From Diplodia intermedia (Eukaryota; Ascomycota; Dothideomycetes; Botryosphaeriales; Botryosphaeriaceae), in assembly GCA_021495925.1 (NCBI GenBank), contig JAKEKT010000082.1, positions 62,001 to 126,000 on the forward strand: DNA of 64,000 nucleotides, given 5' to 3'. The position numbers and the translations under genes are program-made. Of the stretch, positions 12,356 to 23,500 are shown piece by piece (within the stretch, counting starts at the first letter, position 1; each line of letters opens with the position of its first letter). Under the pieces are notes generated by a model, which made no database searches, was not told the DNA's origin, and worked only from the letters and a program-made list of their open reading frames with translations.

Positions 12356-12482
12356 TACGAGGATTACTAGTATAGTGGTATTTATCTTGCACTAACTACG
12401 CATACACCACTATCGCTAGATAGTAAGACGCTCTACTACTATATCTAGTAATTAGAGAGTAGGTTCGATTTCCACTCTCGTA
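12356..12482 (+). other. tRNA-like fold between pol and the 3' LTR
   Basis: The 5' TACGAGG (12356-12362) pairs with 3' TCTCGTA (12476-12482) as a 7-bp acceptor-like stem. An A-box-like CTAGTATAGTGG follows the first arm, and GGTTCGATTTCC near the second arm matches a B-box/T-loop. The span is too long for a plain tRNA, so it would need an intron or an insertion. It may be a captured tRNA or SINE piece, mutated together with the element. No anticodon can be assigned. Confidence 0.35.
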
Positions 12483-12654
12483 GAAGCCTTTAACACTATC
12501 GTTAGTTCTTATAGAAGACTTTAATACTATCTTTTCTTTCTTTTTACTATTTACGAGTTTAACTCTCGGTTATTTTATATATCTTCTATTTTGCTACTTA
12601 AACACTATGGCTAGTGTCGCGCACTTCTCTATTAGGCAAGGCGCGAAGAAGGTG

Positions 12655-12802
12655 TATTAGAATATAAGCGTTTATAGTAGTAGATAGCTTAGTTAGCGAG
12701 AAGTAGAGTATATAAGCGACCCTCGGGATAGCCTTCTATCGCTTCTTATGCCTTACCTCTAATAGGTGTATAAATATATTCTTATTCATTTAAATTCTAA
12801 TA
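12655..12802 (+). repeat. 3' LTR of the Copia element
   Basis: 148 bp, same ends as the 5' copy. It is preceded by a purine-rich stretch (about 12643-12654) that would serve as the polypurine tract. Confidence 0.93.
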
Positions 12803-12807
12803 GTATT

Positions 12808-12879
12808 ATATCTGCTATTTGCGATTAACGAATCTTTCTCGACGTATTTAAAGAAGAGAAAACTTTTTATATTATTTAA
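12808..12879 (+). pseudogene. HET-domain gene, 3' tail beyond the Copia insertion
   Basis: Reading straight on from the frame before the 5' LTR, skipping the element and one copy of the target duplication, gives a short tail ending ..FLDVFKEEKTFYII and TAA at 12877-12879. HET proteins commonly end in a similar way. One further stop, TAA at 12826-12828 (from CAA by C-to-T), lies in it. This supports insertion of the element some 25 codons before the original stop. Confidence 0.65.
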
Positions 12880-13359
12880 TTCGATTATAGTCATAGGCGG
12901 TAGGCAATCGAAGTCCACTTATTCACTATAGATGTGTCTAGATCCTATTCCGAGCGGAACTGGCGGCGAAAGCAAAGATATCTTTGTACTCGAGACGGGC
13001 TTAACCAATTGAAATTAAAAATATTTGGAGACCAAATATCAGCTGGAGCGGAACCGAGAGACTGACCAAGCATTCCGCACAGGACGTTCCACTTGGGTAA
13101 GGAGTGCGAGCCAATCACAATAGTTTCATCGACTCACTTTGCACCTGTTGACGACAGCCAAGCCCTCTAAAAATGCGACAAGGGCAAGCAGAGCCTACGT
13201 ATAGCCCGCTCAGACAAGTTATCAAATTCTGCTCGCCCACAAAACACAGTGAACGAGGTCCAACGTTGACCAAAAACGCTTCACATGAAGTGCAAACGTA
13301 CTACTTTTCGTGGACTTGATAACATAAATCATATCTCATAAATCATACAAAAACGCTGT
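12880..13359. other. Intergenic, no supported gene
   Basis: Base composition returns to normal about 100 bp after the 3' LTR. No open frame with a recognisable product, no repeat and no RNA gene was seen. Confidence 0.5.
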
Positions 13360-13871
13360 TCATGCCGCCAGACTCCAGTGACAACTCCATCCCCAATCAC
13401 GGCATCTCCGCCCTCGTCCTCCCACCCAGCTCTGGTCCCCTTTCCCGCGCATCCAATTCGACCCTCCCATCCTCCTCATCAGCCAGCTTCCCTCCCCCCT
13501 CTCCCACAACGCCGTATCGCTAGCATCCTCCCCCTCTTCCCTCATCGCCAGCGTCTCCTCCCTCGGTATGACCCTAACCTTAAACCCCACACCAACAAAC
13601 CACGCCGCAACCACCGCCTCCTCCACCAGCGCTGCCCCCGTAAACGCCTTCGCACTCCTCGCAACCGCGCCGAACCTTTCCACCCCGCCCAGCACATCCA
13701 GGCACAAACACACCAACCTCACGCACAACAACGGCAGCCCCGCCACCAGCGCCCCCAGCACCATCCCCTCGCCCCTCCCGACAACATCGCCCCTCCACCA
13801 CCACCACCACCCCGCCGCCGCCGCCGCGGCCCGCGCCATGCGCCTGCGGCCCGACGCGCACCTCTCCCTCA

Positions 13872-13912
<41 letters not shown>

Positions 13913-14337
13913 ATACGCGACGCCCGCGCACACAAACGCCGCCGTACGTCATCGCCGCATCGACATACTCCATACAACCTGGCCTGCGTCACCAGCACCC
14001 CCCTCGCCTCCGCCAGCCACCCTCCCCGCTTTCAGACGTTTCGCGGCGACCAGCAGGCGCAGGCGCCGCAGGAGGCAGGCCCAGGGCGGCGAAGAGCAGA
14101 GGGGAGAGGCCGTCGATGGCGAAGGTTGCGGCGGCGGCGGTGATGAGGGGGCCCGGGGAGGACTGGGAGGAGGAGCCGGCGAGGTGAGGGACGCCTAGAG
14201 GAGGCGGGCGGGTGAGGGCGAAGGTACGTGGGCGGGGCGAGCTGGGATTCCTATGGTTGATGGAGGTCGTGGTGGTGGGGGAGGAGGGGGTGGAGGGGGG
14301 TGTAGAAGAGGAGGGCGAGGATGTCGCGGTGGTTCAT
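13360..14337 (-). pseudogene. DUF7702-type seven-helix membrane protein gene, frame-disrupted
   Basis: From ATG 14337-14335 (MNHRDILALLFYTP..) the minus strand carries, in pieces, the same protein pattern as the intact gene at 15153: ITAAAATFAIDGLSPLLFAALGL (about 14160-14090), LLRRLRLLVAAKRLK, then LGALVAGLPLLCVRLVC and a final AWFVGVGFKV near 13570. The pieces lie in different frames, with about four switches (near 14280, 14080, 13960 and in the hexanucleotide repeat 13873-13910). No convincing splice sites cover them all. It is either a decayed paralogue or a gene damaged by indel errors in GC-rich sequence. It stands head-to-head with its intact relative. Confidence 0.5.
13873..13910. repeat. 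(GAGCCC)n hexanucleotide repeat
   Basis: Six to seven tandem GAGCCC units within the broken DUF7702-type gene. One of the frame switches of that gene falls here. Confidence 0.9.
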
Positions 14338-15152
14338 TGTTGTCCACGTTGTCTTTCTCTTTTTTTTTTTATTGTTTAAGTGGGGGGTTTGGGGGTGGGT
14401 GCGTGGGGCGGTTGGTTTTGTTGTTGGTAGAGGTGGGGGCCGGGTTGGCTGGCTGGCTGGCTGGTGGTGGTGGTGCTGGCGATGGCGATGGCACCGCCCG
14501 GGAGTAGTGGTGGTGGTAGCAGAGTAGAATTGGGTAGTTTGGAACGGAAGCGAGATGTCCCAAGTCTACCGGACGCTGAAAAAAGAGCGTTGACGGTACG
14601 GCGGTGGTACGCCCTTCGAGTTGATATAAACATGGTAGCCAAGAATGGATGGATGCATGTCAGCACAGCCCGCGCTAGGGCCCAGACGGGGAATCAGCTT
14701 CGCACAGCTAACCGGATGCCGCCTAGCAGTGCGAGCACCCGTCGCAGTGCTCGCCTGCATCCCGTTAACCACCAACATGCGCTCGCGAGAGGCGCAGCAT
14801 GCACCGCGACCGCTCTTCCCCTTCCCCGATGAAGGCATGCAGAGCGACCGAAGGCGCGTAGACGCCCTTCATCCATCGCACGTATAAAGTCCCCACGCGG
14901 CGCCCTGCCAAGGTGTTGCCAGCACCATCACCAACACCTGCTAAGCTTTGCCAACCCTTCTGGGCATCATCACCACCGTCACTCCAATCTATCTCTTCTC
15001 CCTCCACCAGCGGGCCCCCCCAAGGACTCCCCAGCCCTGAGCACACCAATAACCATCCACTGCCCCCAGCGGCCCCCACAGCAAAAAAAAAAAAACAGTA
15101 AACCAACCCGACGACAACCACCACCACCACCCCACCGCCACCAACAACAAAA
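14338..15152. other. Shared upstream region of the two DUF7702-type genes
   Basis: About 0.8 kb between two divergent starts. It holds T-, G- and A-runs (for example 15081-15094) and a CCACC-rich leader before 15153. No gene is supported. Confidence 0.5.
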
Positions 15153-15968
15153 ATGCCACACCTCACCCCCCGCCACAACATCTCCATCGCCCTCATCGCC
15201 CTCTACACCCCCACCCTCCTCCTCTCCATCCTCCTCACCATCCGCCACGGGCTGGGGCGGTCATCGGGCTGGCGCTTCCTGCTCACCTTCTCGCTCGCGC
15301 GGCTCCTCGCCGCCTCCTTCGACCTCGCCACCATCGCGCATCCAACCGACATCTCGCTCTACATCGGCGAATGGGTGCTTCTCGGCATCGCCTTGTCGCC
15401 GCTCGAACTCGTCTCGCTCGGCTTCATATCGCGCGTGCTCGCCAGCATCAACAAGCGCAAACAAACGCTCCTGACGCCGCGCCACGTGCAGCTGGTGCAG
15501 CTGGCGAATACCGTTGGGTTGGCGCTGGCGATCGCGGGCGGGGTGCGGGCGGGGAATGATGCGGACGCTGCGGACGGCGGGCGCATCGTGGTGTCGCCGC
15601 TGACGGAAGCCGCCGTCGGCGTGTTCATTGCGTCGTTTGCGGCGATTGTGCTGGCGGCGGGGCTGACGTGGAGGGATGTGCGGTGCGCCGAGGCGGGCGA
15701 GAAGAGGCTGCTGGGCGCCGTCGCCGCGACGGCGCCGTTTTTGCTCGTGCGCGTCGTGTATACCGCGCTGAGCGTGTTTGGCGGCGGGCAGCGGTTCAAT
15801 CCCGTGCAGGGCGATGTGTGGTATTTGCTTGGCATGGCCTTGATCATGGAGCTGGTGATTGTGTATGCGTTTTTGGGCGTGGGGTTGACGTTGAAGAAGG
15901 TTGGGGAGGGGGAGCGGGACGGGGAGGGGGAGGTGGAGACGCGGGCGAAGAACGCGAGTGCTGCTTGA
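15153..15968 (+). CDS. DUF7702-type seven-transmembrane protein
   Basis: Single exon, 271 residues, ATG in a good context (AAAATGCC). Hydrophobic segments follow one another: ISIALIALYTPTLLLSILLTI, FLLTFSLARLLAASFDLATI, LYIGEWVLLGIALSPLELVSLGFI, LVQLANTVGLALAIAGG, AAVGVFIASFAAIVLAAGL, LGAVAATAPFLLVRVVYTAL and LLGMALIMELVIVYAFLGVGL, about seven helices, with a charged tail. This is the pattern of a fungal-only membrane family (DUF7702) of unknown function, usually 240-300 residues. A broken relative lies divergently upstream. The family name is from memory of the pattern. Confidence 0.85.
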   Translation: MPHLTPRHNISIALIALYTPTLLLSILLTIRHGLGRSSGWRFLLTFSLARLLAASFDLATIAHPTDISLYIGEWVLLGIALSPLELVSLGFISRVLASINKRKQTLLTPRHVQLVQLANTVGLALAIAGGVRAGNDADAADGGRIVVSPLTEAAVGVFIASFAAIVLAAGLTWRDVRCAEAGEKRLLGAVAATAPFLLVRVVYTALSVFGGGQRFNPVQGDVWYLLGMALIMELVIVYAFLGVGLTLKKVGEGERDGEGEVETRAKNASAA

Positions 15969-16148
15969 GAGGTAAGGCGGATGGGCTTGGTTGGGTGAGG
16001 CGTCAGGGATGCATTGTAGATGAGGCATAGACTTAGACAACTGTTTTCTTGCATACTCCGAATTTCAGCTGCATACTACCGAAAGTTTAGTTATATCATT
16101 TGCTTACACATGATCGGCCATCACAATTTTCCACGAGCAATCCGCTTC

Positions 16149-17326
16149 CTATTCCATTTTGAGGACAGCCCTGAATCTGACCTTCCCGCTCATCATGTGC
16201 TCCATTGCCTCGTTGGCCTTGCTGAGAGGGAACTCCTCGACCATGCACTCCACGCCATGTGTCTGAGCAAAGGCAATAGCTTCTTCAGAGTCGAGAGCGT
16301 GTCCGGAAGGCCAGCCCCGGACGCTGATTCCCTTCAAGATCATGGGGATGGTGTTGACGGTGATTTCGCCCACGGGTGCGAGGATCACGACCGTCCCGCC
16401 TGCAGCGCAGCCGTTGACCAGGTCACCCATGATGCTGGGGTTGGGTGCCGTCACAACAACCAGGTCAGCGCCGCCCAGCTTCTGCAGAGCCTCGGCAGTG
16501 TTCTCTTTGCTGCCGTCAACGTAGTCGGTGGCGCCAAGCTTCATGGCGAAATCCTTCTTACTTCCGTCGCGGGACAGAGCGACGGTGCGGTAGCCCATTT
16601 TCCTGGAGTACTGAACGGCCAAATGTCCCAGCCCTCCGAGGCCCTGGATGGCGACAACACCTCCAGCAGTTACCTTCATGTTCCTCATGGCGTTGAAGAC
16701 GGTGACGCCAGCGCAGAGGAGGGGTGCAGCCTTGACAACGTCCATGCCCTCAGGGATTCTGACGGCAGCCTCAGTGCGCAGAAGGACATACTCGGCATCT
16801 GCAAGATTCAGTCAGAAGAGGCCCAGGGGAAGGCTTGGAAAGGGGAGATTCACATCCGCCATCCCGAGTGACTCCGTTGATAGCCTCGTTGTCGCACATC
16901 TGGAAGAGGCCGCGGTTGCACTGCCTGCAGAGGCCGTCGTGACCGCCATGCCAAGGCCCGCCTTCCACCTGATTAGCAATGAGCCAGCTTTAGACGTAGC
17001 ATTCAACTCACCAACAAGGTCACCGACTTTCCACTTCTTCTCGCCATCACCGAGGGCAACGACACTGCCAATAACCTCGTGTCCGGGCACAATCGGGCTT
17101 CGAAGCATCAGTATCAACGATGGCTAGGCGGGAGCTTGGGAACGTACGGCTGGCCGAAAGCGCCGGTGCGCACGGCCTCGTCAGAGTGGCATACACCGCA
17201 AGCCTTGACCTTGACCAAGATTTGGCCGTGCTCGGGCTCCTTGAGCGGCAGGTCCTTGATGTTCAGCTTGCCATTGGCCTCTTCGATGACGGCAGCCTTG
17301 TACGACTTGGGGAGAGTGGGCGACAT
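16149..17326 (-). CDS. Zinc-dependent alcohol dehydrogenase (MDR family)
   Basis: Four exons: 17326-17148, 17097-17012, 16961-16854 and 16798-16149, 340 residues. All junctions keep frame and rebuild conserved sequence (GQP-PIVPGHEVIG, DLVG-GPWHGGHDG, DGG-YAEYV). The catalytic-zinc ligands C46 (GVCHSD) and H66-E67 (GHE) are present, as is a cysteine-rich structural-zinc lobe (CRQC..QMC) and the nucleotide-binding turn GLGGLGH in exon 4. It should oxidise primary or secondary alcohols with NAD(P)+ in the cytosol. The start at 17326 (MSPTLPKSYKAAV) fits the family better than an ATG ten codons upstream. Divergent from the nucleoside hydrolase. Substrate not predictable. Confidence 0.92.
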
Positions 17327-18165
17327 TTTGGGGAGATGGCTGAGGATGGATTCCATGGACTGTGGGAGATGGAGCTGGCCGTGTCGCTGGACCAGCCGCG
17401 GGGCTATTTAAGACAGCCACGGTAGCGCAGCTGAGGCTGACGTCGACGCGGCGTCGTTGAATACTAATCCCGGAGCAGCATGCAAGCTCGGGCCTCGAAC
17501 GGGGGCGGAGAGGCGATAAGCATGTCTTAGCGCCAGTTAAGGTTGTTTGCTGGACGCCATAGGTTCTCTAGGTTGCGGGGCAGCTGTTTAGTCAACAGCT
17601 GAGAGCTCCATGTCAGCCACCCGGAGATAGCAGCAACAGAAGCCTTCGGAGCCAGCAGCGGCGACAAGACCAATGGCACGGCAATGCTGGGAGCACGAAG
17701 TGACAAAGGTGTTGAGTCAGAGTAAGCGTCTGGAGCGGTGCAGATTTGCCAGAAAAGGCTGAACGGGGAAATCGGGTCCGCTGCAGGTAGAATAGGGCAG
17801 GCGGATCGACCAAGGCGCAGACGTGAATACGAGAGCTCAGGCTGGCGAGTGCTCGGCGTCTTGAGCATGGCGTTGAATGGCAGCGAAGCGGACCGCAACG
17901 AATAGCGGGCGGCGAGGTGGCCGCGGAGCAGGGATGCGGGCGCGAGGTACGCGGGGAGCCGTGTACAGCGGGGAGGATGAGGGGCTGTACGTCGTAGGGC
18001 GGAGCGGGATTCGGAAATGATGATGATGTCATCATGCTCGGCTGCGGAGGAAAGCGCGACTCGTCCACCCCACCCTACCTAGGCGACGATAAGGCTCCCA
18101 AGGTACCAAAGTCGCCGCACGCGCGCCCTGCAGCCGTCACTCACTCTGTTCCGCCGTTCTTCGAA
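17327..18165. other. Divergent promoter region, ADH / nucleoside hydrolase
   Basis: About 0.84 kb between two divergent starts. It contains TGACGTCGACG near 17437, a CRE-like motif. No further gene is supported. Confidence 0.45.
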
Positions 18166-19345
18166 ATGCACCGTTTTGCCTCGCCCTGTCGCCTGCTGCA
18201 GCTCGCCCTGGCCTTACTGCCGCTGGCCTCGGGCACGCCTGCCAAGAAGAAGCTGGTCATCGACACCGACCTGTTCTCCGACGTTGACGATGTCGGTGCA
18301 CTTCTCCTGGCTGCCACCTCGACCAAAGTCGATCTGCTCGCTGTGAATGTCAACTATCCCAGCTCTTACTCTGCCCTTGCCGCCTCGGCCATCCTCTCCC
18401 ACTACGGTCACCCCGACCTCCCCATTGGCCTGGTGCGCCCTCTGACTAACGACTCTTTCTTCGACGACTTCGCCTACGAGCTGGGCGAGTATGCAAGCAA
18501 AGTTGCCTATCATTGGTCGGGCGGCTTGTTGCAGTGGGGCGACGCCGACCAAGCTTGGGATCCAGTGTCGCTGTACAGAAAAGTCCTGGCCGAGCAGGAG
18601 GACGAGAGCGTGACGATTGCCTCGATTGGCTTCTTCGATAATGTAGGATGCGTGCCGTTGCGTGAGGGTGGGGGTTTGGCTAATTGTGTGCCGTAGCTGT
18701 CGGGTCTGCTGAACTCCACCGCAGACGGCTATTCCAACAGCTCCGGTGTCGAGCTGATCCGGTCCAAGGTCTCGGAGCTCGTCATCATGGGCGGCGGGTA
18801 TCCATCCGGCTATGAATTTAACTTCTGGGTATGTGCGGCTAGCTTTCGTTCAGGACTGGCATCATGGCTGAGCAACGACGGAATAGGGTTCAAACAGCTC
18901 GTTGACTGCACACGTGGTGAACAACTGGCCGGGCAAGATGACGTTCTCAGGTACGGGCTTGTCGCCACGGTCGCCTCATTTGTGCATTGCTCATGGCACT
19001 ATAGGCAGCGAACTGGGCGGCAACGTGACATCCGGCGCGGCCATGACGGTAAAGGCTCCTGCCGACGACCCTGTTGCCGCCGCCTACCGCTGGTACACGG
19101 GCTACAACGTTTCGCGGTTCAGCTGGGATCCTCTTACCGTGCTTTATGCCTGCGACGGGCTGGGCGACCTTTTCGAGTATGCGAATGAGTTTGGCTACAA
19201 CTACGTGCATCCCAACGGAAGCAACAACTGGGTTTACGATGAGACGGCGACGAGGCAGCATTGGCTGCAGTTGAGGGTTGGCAACGAGACGGCTGCCCGG
19301 GAGCTTGACCGTCTCTTCCTCGAGGGCGCCGTGTCCACCGCTTAG
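18166..19345 (+). CDS. Secreted inosine/uridine-preferring nucleoside hydrolase (IUNH)
   Basis: Four exons: 18166-18642, 18697-18828, 18887-18950 and 19005-19345, 337 residues; introns of 54-58 nt with GT..AG. Residues 1-24 form a signal peptide (LLQLALALLPLASG). The metal- and ribose-binding aspartate motif follows at once, VIDTDLFSDVDDVGAL (31-46). Later conserved parts are ELVIMGGGYPSG and HVVNNWPGKMTFSG. Several N-x-S/T sites agree with export. The enzyme would split nucleosides to base and ribose outside the cell, for purine or pyrimidine salvage. Fungal secreted members of this group are about this length. Exon 3 starts with GGTTCAAAC after ..AATAG; that junction is the least certain. 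Confidence 0.88.
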
Positions 19346-20501
19346 TTTAAAGGGTGTTCATTCACCGCTTGGCCGTTGTTTCAGCCCCGTGGAGGGCGAC
19401 GAAGAGTGGAAGGCTACGGCGCTGGGCGCACGTCAATCGCGCCGCCGTAATGCAGCATCCTGTAGTTGCCGGAGTCGGTCTTCTGCGGTAGCCGGCAGTT
19501 GCCTGGGATACCCTGCGGCAGCCGGATGCGGGGCGGAAACCAGCTGATGTCTGCCGGCCTCAACCGGATCTTACCGGCTTTGGTCGGCCATTTCCAAAAG
19601 CCCGAGACCCGGCATCGCCAACACAAACATTCCCTTCCTCCATGTCCACCAATGTTGAGCCTTTGGCCCCGGAGTCCATCAGATCGCTGCCCCTCTTGCC
19701 CCGGGGCCGAAGCAGCTTGCTGACAAGCCTCTGCCATCGGGCCAATGCGCGCTCTCCCAGAGTCCCACCAGCCTCGCCAACAGATAGTGTGCTACAACGT
19801 CAGAGCCGCAGTCTGGTCAGGACGAGTGTGTACCTTGAATAGAAGACTCAGTGCTGAGTAGCTGTACACCGCTGCCGTTTCGCGTGTCGCCTCGGTGGAA
19901 GCCAAAGGGCCAGAAAGTGTCAAGATTGCTCGGAAACGAGAGGAAATAACACGCAGTCGCAGCGACGGACGCGCCGGCATCCATATCTTCCTTGATCCGT
20001 AAGAATGGTGCAAGGCAAGCCTATTATCAATTCATCGGCCGAAGGTCTCAGGCCTGGCCCACGGACGTGTCGTTGCTCGGGCGGAGGTGCGCGTGGCGCG
20101 AAATGTCCGATTTCCGCGTTGCCTATCAACGGTCCCGCCAATCTGGCTGCCCCATGCCCGCTCTTTGCTCAATTGGCAACAATTGCGAGAGTCCCGGCGC
20201 TCCGGACTGGCGGCCGGCCCCATTTTGCTCCGGCTGGGGCTTCACTGCCTTCGGACCAGGCCTAGGGTCCCTCCGGCTCCCTGGAAATCTCCGTATCGGG
20301 TCAGGGTGCTGCACTAAGTATTTCTTTACATTATCCTTAGCCTTTCCCGTCTCTGACAACTTCCTCTCCCTCAGCTTTGGATCCTGAAACTCAAAGGCTA
20401 TTGCCTAGCTGCCCCTCCCCTGCCCTCTCCCGCCCTCGTTCCTCACGGCTGCCTCGCCCTAATCATTAATCCCCGCCTCTCCGAAGGCAACCCCGCCCAA
20501 C
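19346..20501. other. Long 5' region of the ABC transporter gene
   Basis: About 1.16 kb with no supported gene. The last 100 bp before 20502 are CT-rich, as in strong fungal promoters. Drug-pump genes of this kind often have long regulated 5' regions; no specific site is claimed. Confidence 0.5.
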
Positions 20502-23500
20502 ATGGTTCACCACCAGGACCACTCGGTAGGCCCCTACCCTGCCGGCATCGGCGAAGAGATTGTCCGCACCCTCTCGGGCGAGTCGCGACGAGAACGACAA
20601 ATGCAGGACATCGACGCCGATTCCAGGAGTGAGCGCTTCGGCTCCGACGACGCCGACGAAAAGTCCATGGAGAAGGCCTCGGAAGACCACTCCAGGTGGC
20701 ATATGGAGGAAGAGGTGCGAGAGCTTCAACAACGCGACGAAGCAGACGGCGGGAAGCAAAGAAAACTCGGCGTCACATGGCAGAACCTTACCGTCAAGGG
20801 CATCAGCAGCGATGCCACCTTCAACGAGAACGTGCTCTCGCAGTTCAACCCCCTCGGCAAGGGTAACAAGAATTTCCCCATGAAGACCATCATCGACAAC
20901 TCGCACGGCTGCGTCAAGCCCGGAGAGATGTTGCTTGTCCTCGGCCGTCCCGGTGCAGGATGCACGTCGCTGCTGAGCATGCTCTCGAACCGCAGACTTG
21001 GATACGCCGAGATCACCGGCGACGTCAGGTTCGGATCCATGGATCACAAGGAGGCAAAGGCCTACCGCGGCCAGATCGTCATGAACACCGAAGAAGAGAT
21101 CTTCTTCCCCTCCTTGACCGTTGCTCAGACCATGGACTTCGCCACGCGTATGAAGGTTCCATTCCACAGGCCCTCCGAGCTCGGCAACGCCGAGGAATAC
21201 GCCCGCGTCAACAGGGACTTCCTGCTCAAGTCCATGGGCATTACCCACACCGAGGACACCAAGGTTGGAAACGAATTCATCCGTGGTGTGTCCGGCGGAG
21301 AAAGGAAGCGTGTCTCCATCGTCGAGTGCCTGGCAACCCGTGGCAGCATCTTCTGCTGGGACAACTCGACGCGCGGTCTTGATGCAAGCACAGCCTTGGA
21401 GTGGGCCAAGGCCATGCGCGCCATGACCGACATCCTCGGACTTACGACCATTGTGACCCTCTACCAGGCAGGCAACGGCATCTACAACCAGTTCGACAAG
21501 GTTCTCGTCCTCGACGAGGGAAAGCAGATCTACTATGGCCCGCAGAAGGAGGCCGTCCCCTTTATGGAAGAGCTTGGCTTTGTCTGCGACCCCTCTGCCA
21601 ACCAGGCCGACTTCCTGACCGGTGTCACCGTTCCTACCGAGCGCCGCATTGCACCTGGCTATGAGAACAGGTTCCCGCGCAACGCAGACGAAGTCCTTGC
21701 TGCCTACGACCGTTCTCCCATCAAGCCGAAGATGATGACCGAATACAACTACCCAGACACCGAGGAGGCCAAGCAGAACACGGCCGACTTCGTGGAGATG
21801 ACGCAACGAGACAAGCACAAGAGCCTGAGCAAGAGCTCGCCCTTGACGACCGGCTTCTTGACCCAAGTGAAGGCTTGCATCATCCGCCAGTACCAGATTC
21901 TGTGGGGTGACAAGGCAACCTTCATCCTGAAGCAAGTCTCGACCCTCGCACAAGCCCTTATCGCTGGTTCTCTCTTTTACGACGCCCCCGGAAACTCGGC
22001 CGGCCTTTTCGTCAAGGGCGGTGCTCTGTTCTTCTCGCTCATGTACAACTCGTTGCTCGCCATGTCCGAAGTCACCGACTCGTTCTCTGGCAGACCCGTT
22101 CTGGCCAAACACCGCTCATTCGCTCTGTATCATCCCGCGGCCTTCTGTATCGCACAGATTGCAGCTGATATACCCGTTTTACTCTTCCAAATCACCCACT
22201 TCAGCCTTGTCGTCTACTTTCTGGTTGGTCTGAAGACGACGGCTGCGGCGTTCTTTACATACTATATCGTTCTTTTTATCGTGACGATGGTCATGACGGC
22301 ACTCTTCCGACTGATCGGCGCGGCTTTCCCCACGTTCGACGCAGCGTCGAAGGTGTCTGGCTTCCTCATTTCTGCGCTGATCATGTACACTGGTTACATG
22401 ATTGTCAAGCCCAACATGCATCCGTGGTTCGTCTGGATCTTCTGGATTGATCCGCTCGCCTACGGATTCGAGGCTCTCCTGGCAAACGAATTCCACAACC
22501 AGATCATTCCCTGCGTCGGCGTCAACATCGTACCCGGAGGTCCCGGCTACGGCACCGGTGAAGGTGGCCAGGCGTGCGCCGGTGTTGGCGGTGCTCAGGT
22601 CGGCGCGACCAGCGTCACTGGCGACGAATACCTCTCGTCCCTTTCTTACTCGCACAGCCATGTCTGGCGCAACTTCGGCATCCTCTGGGCCTGGTGGATC
22701 CTGTTCGTTGCCCTTACCATCTTCTTCACCACCAGGTGGAAGCAGATGGGTGAGGGTGGCCGCAGTCTGCTCATCCCTCGCGAGCAGGAGCACATGGTCA
22801 AGCACCTGATTCCCCAGGACGAGGAGTCGCAGGCTGCTGAAAAGCCTCCTGGCCAGTCTGCCTCGGACAACTCCGACGACACGCTCAACAACCAGCTCAT
22901 CCGCAACACGAGTGTCTTCACATGGAAGAACCTGACCTACACGGTCAAGACTCCCCATGGCGATCGCGTGCTCCTCGACAACGTCCAGGGATACGTGAAG
23001 CCGGGCATGCTTGGCGCCCTTATGGGCTCGTCTGGTGCCGGTAAAACCACTCTCCTGGACGTTCTCGCACAACGCAAGACGGACGGCACCATCCACGGTT
23101 CCATTATGGTCGACGGCCGCCCTCTCCCTGTCTCTTTCCAGCGGTCCGCCGGATACGTCGAGCAGCTTGACGTGCACGAATCGCTTGCCACCGTCCGCGA
23201 AGCTCTTGAGTTTTCTGCTCTACTCCGCCAGTCTCGCGAGACACCGCGCGAGGAGAAGCTCCGCTACGTTGATACCATCATCGACCTCCTCGAACTGCAC
23301 GACATCGAGCACACGCTCATCGGCCGTCCCGGCGCTGGACTGTCAGTCGAGCAACGCAAGCGCCTGACCATTGGCGTCGAACTCGTGTCCAAGCCCAGCA
23401 TTCTGATCTTCCTCGACGAGCCCACCTCTGGTCTCGACGGCCAAGCCGCGTACAACACGGTCCGCTTCCTGCGCAAGCTTGCCGAGGTCGGCCAAGCCGT

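Larger units (their letters stand above)
6663..12802 (+). mobile_element. Copia-type LTR retrotransposon, full length, RIP-mutated
   Basis: Two 148-bp LTRs (6663-6810 and 12655-12802), each with inverted ends TATTAGAA..TTCTAATA, flanked by GTATC (6658-6662) and GTATT (12803-12807) as a 5-bp target duplication. Internal order is gag, protease, integrase, reverse transcriptase, RNase H, which marks Copia. Recognisable remnants: protease D-T-(G>R)-S at 8321-8332; integrase PYTPA-stop-NGYIER at 9182-9217; reverse transcriptase RALYGLKKSP at 11024-11053 and the catalytic VDD read as VNN at 11162-11170; RNase H near 11780-11825 and 11960-12010; the pol end VADGLIKAL near 12060-12090. The interior is AT-rich and full of stops from C-to-T/G-to-A changes. 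The longest remaining frame (8342-8650) is only the protease region. The element cannot move on its own. It lies in the same orientation as the HET gene it interrupts. Confidence 0.95.

Noticed and set aside
20466..22112. 548-codon open frame on the minus strand
   Set aside because: It is the antisense shadow of the ABC transporter; its product has no family pattern and the plus strand is certain.
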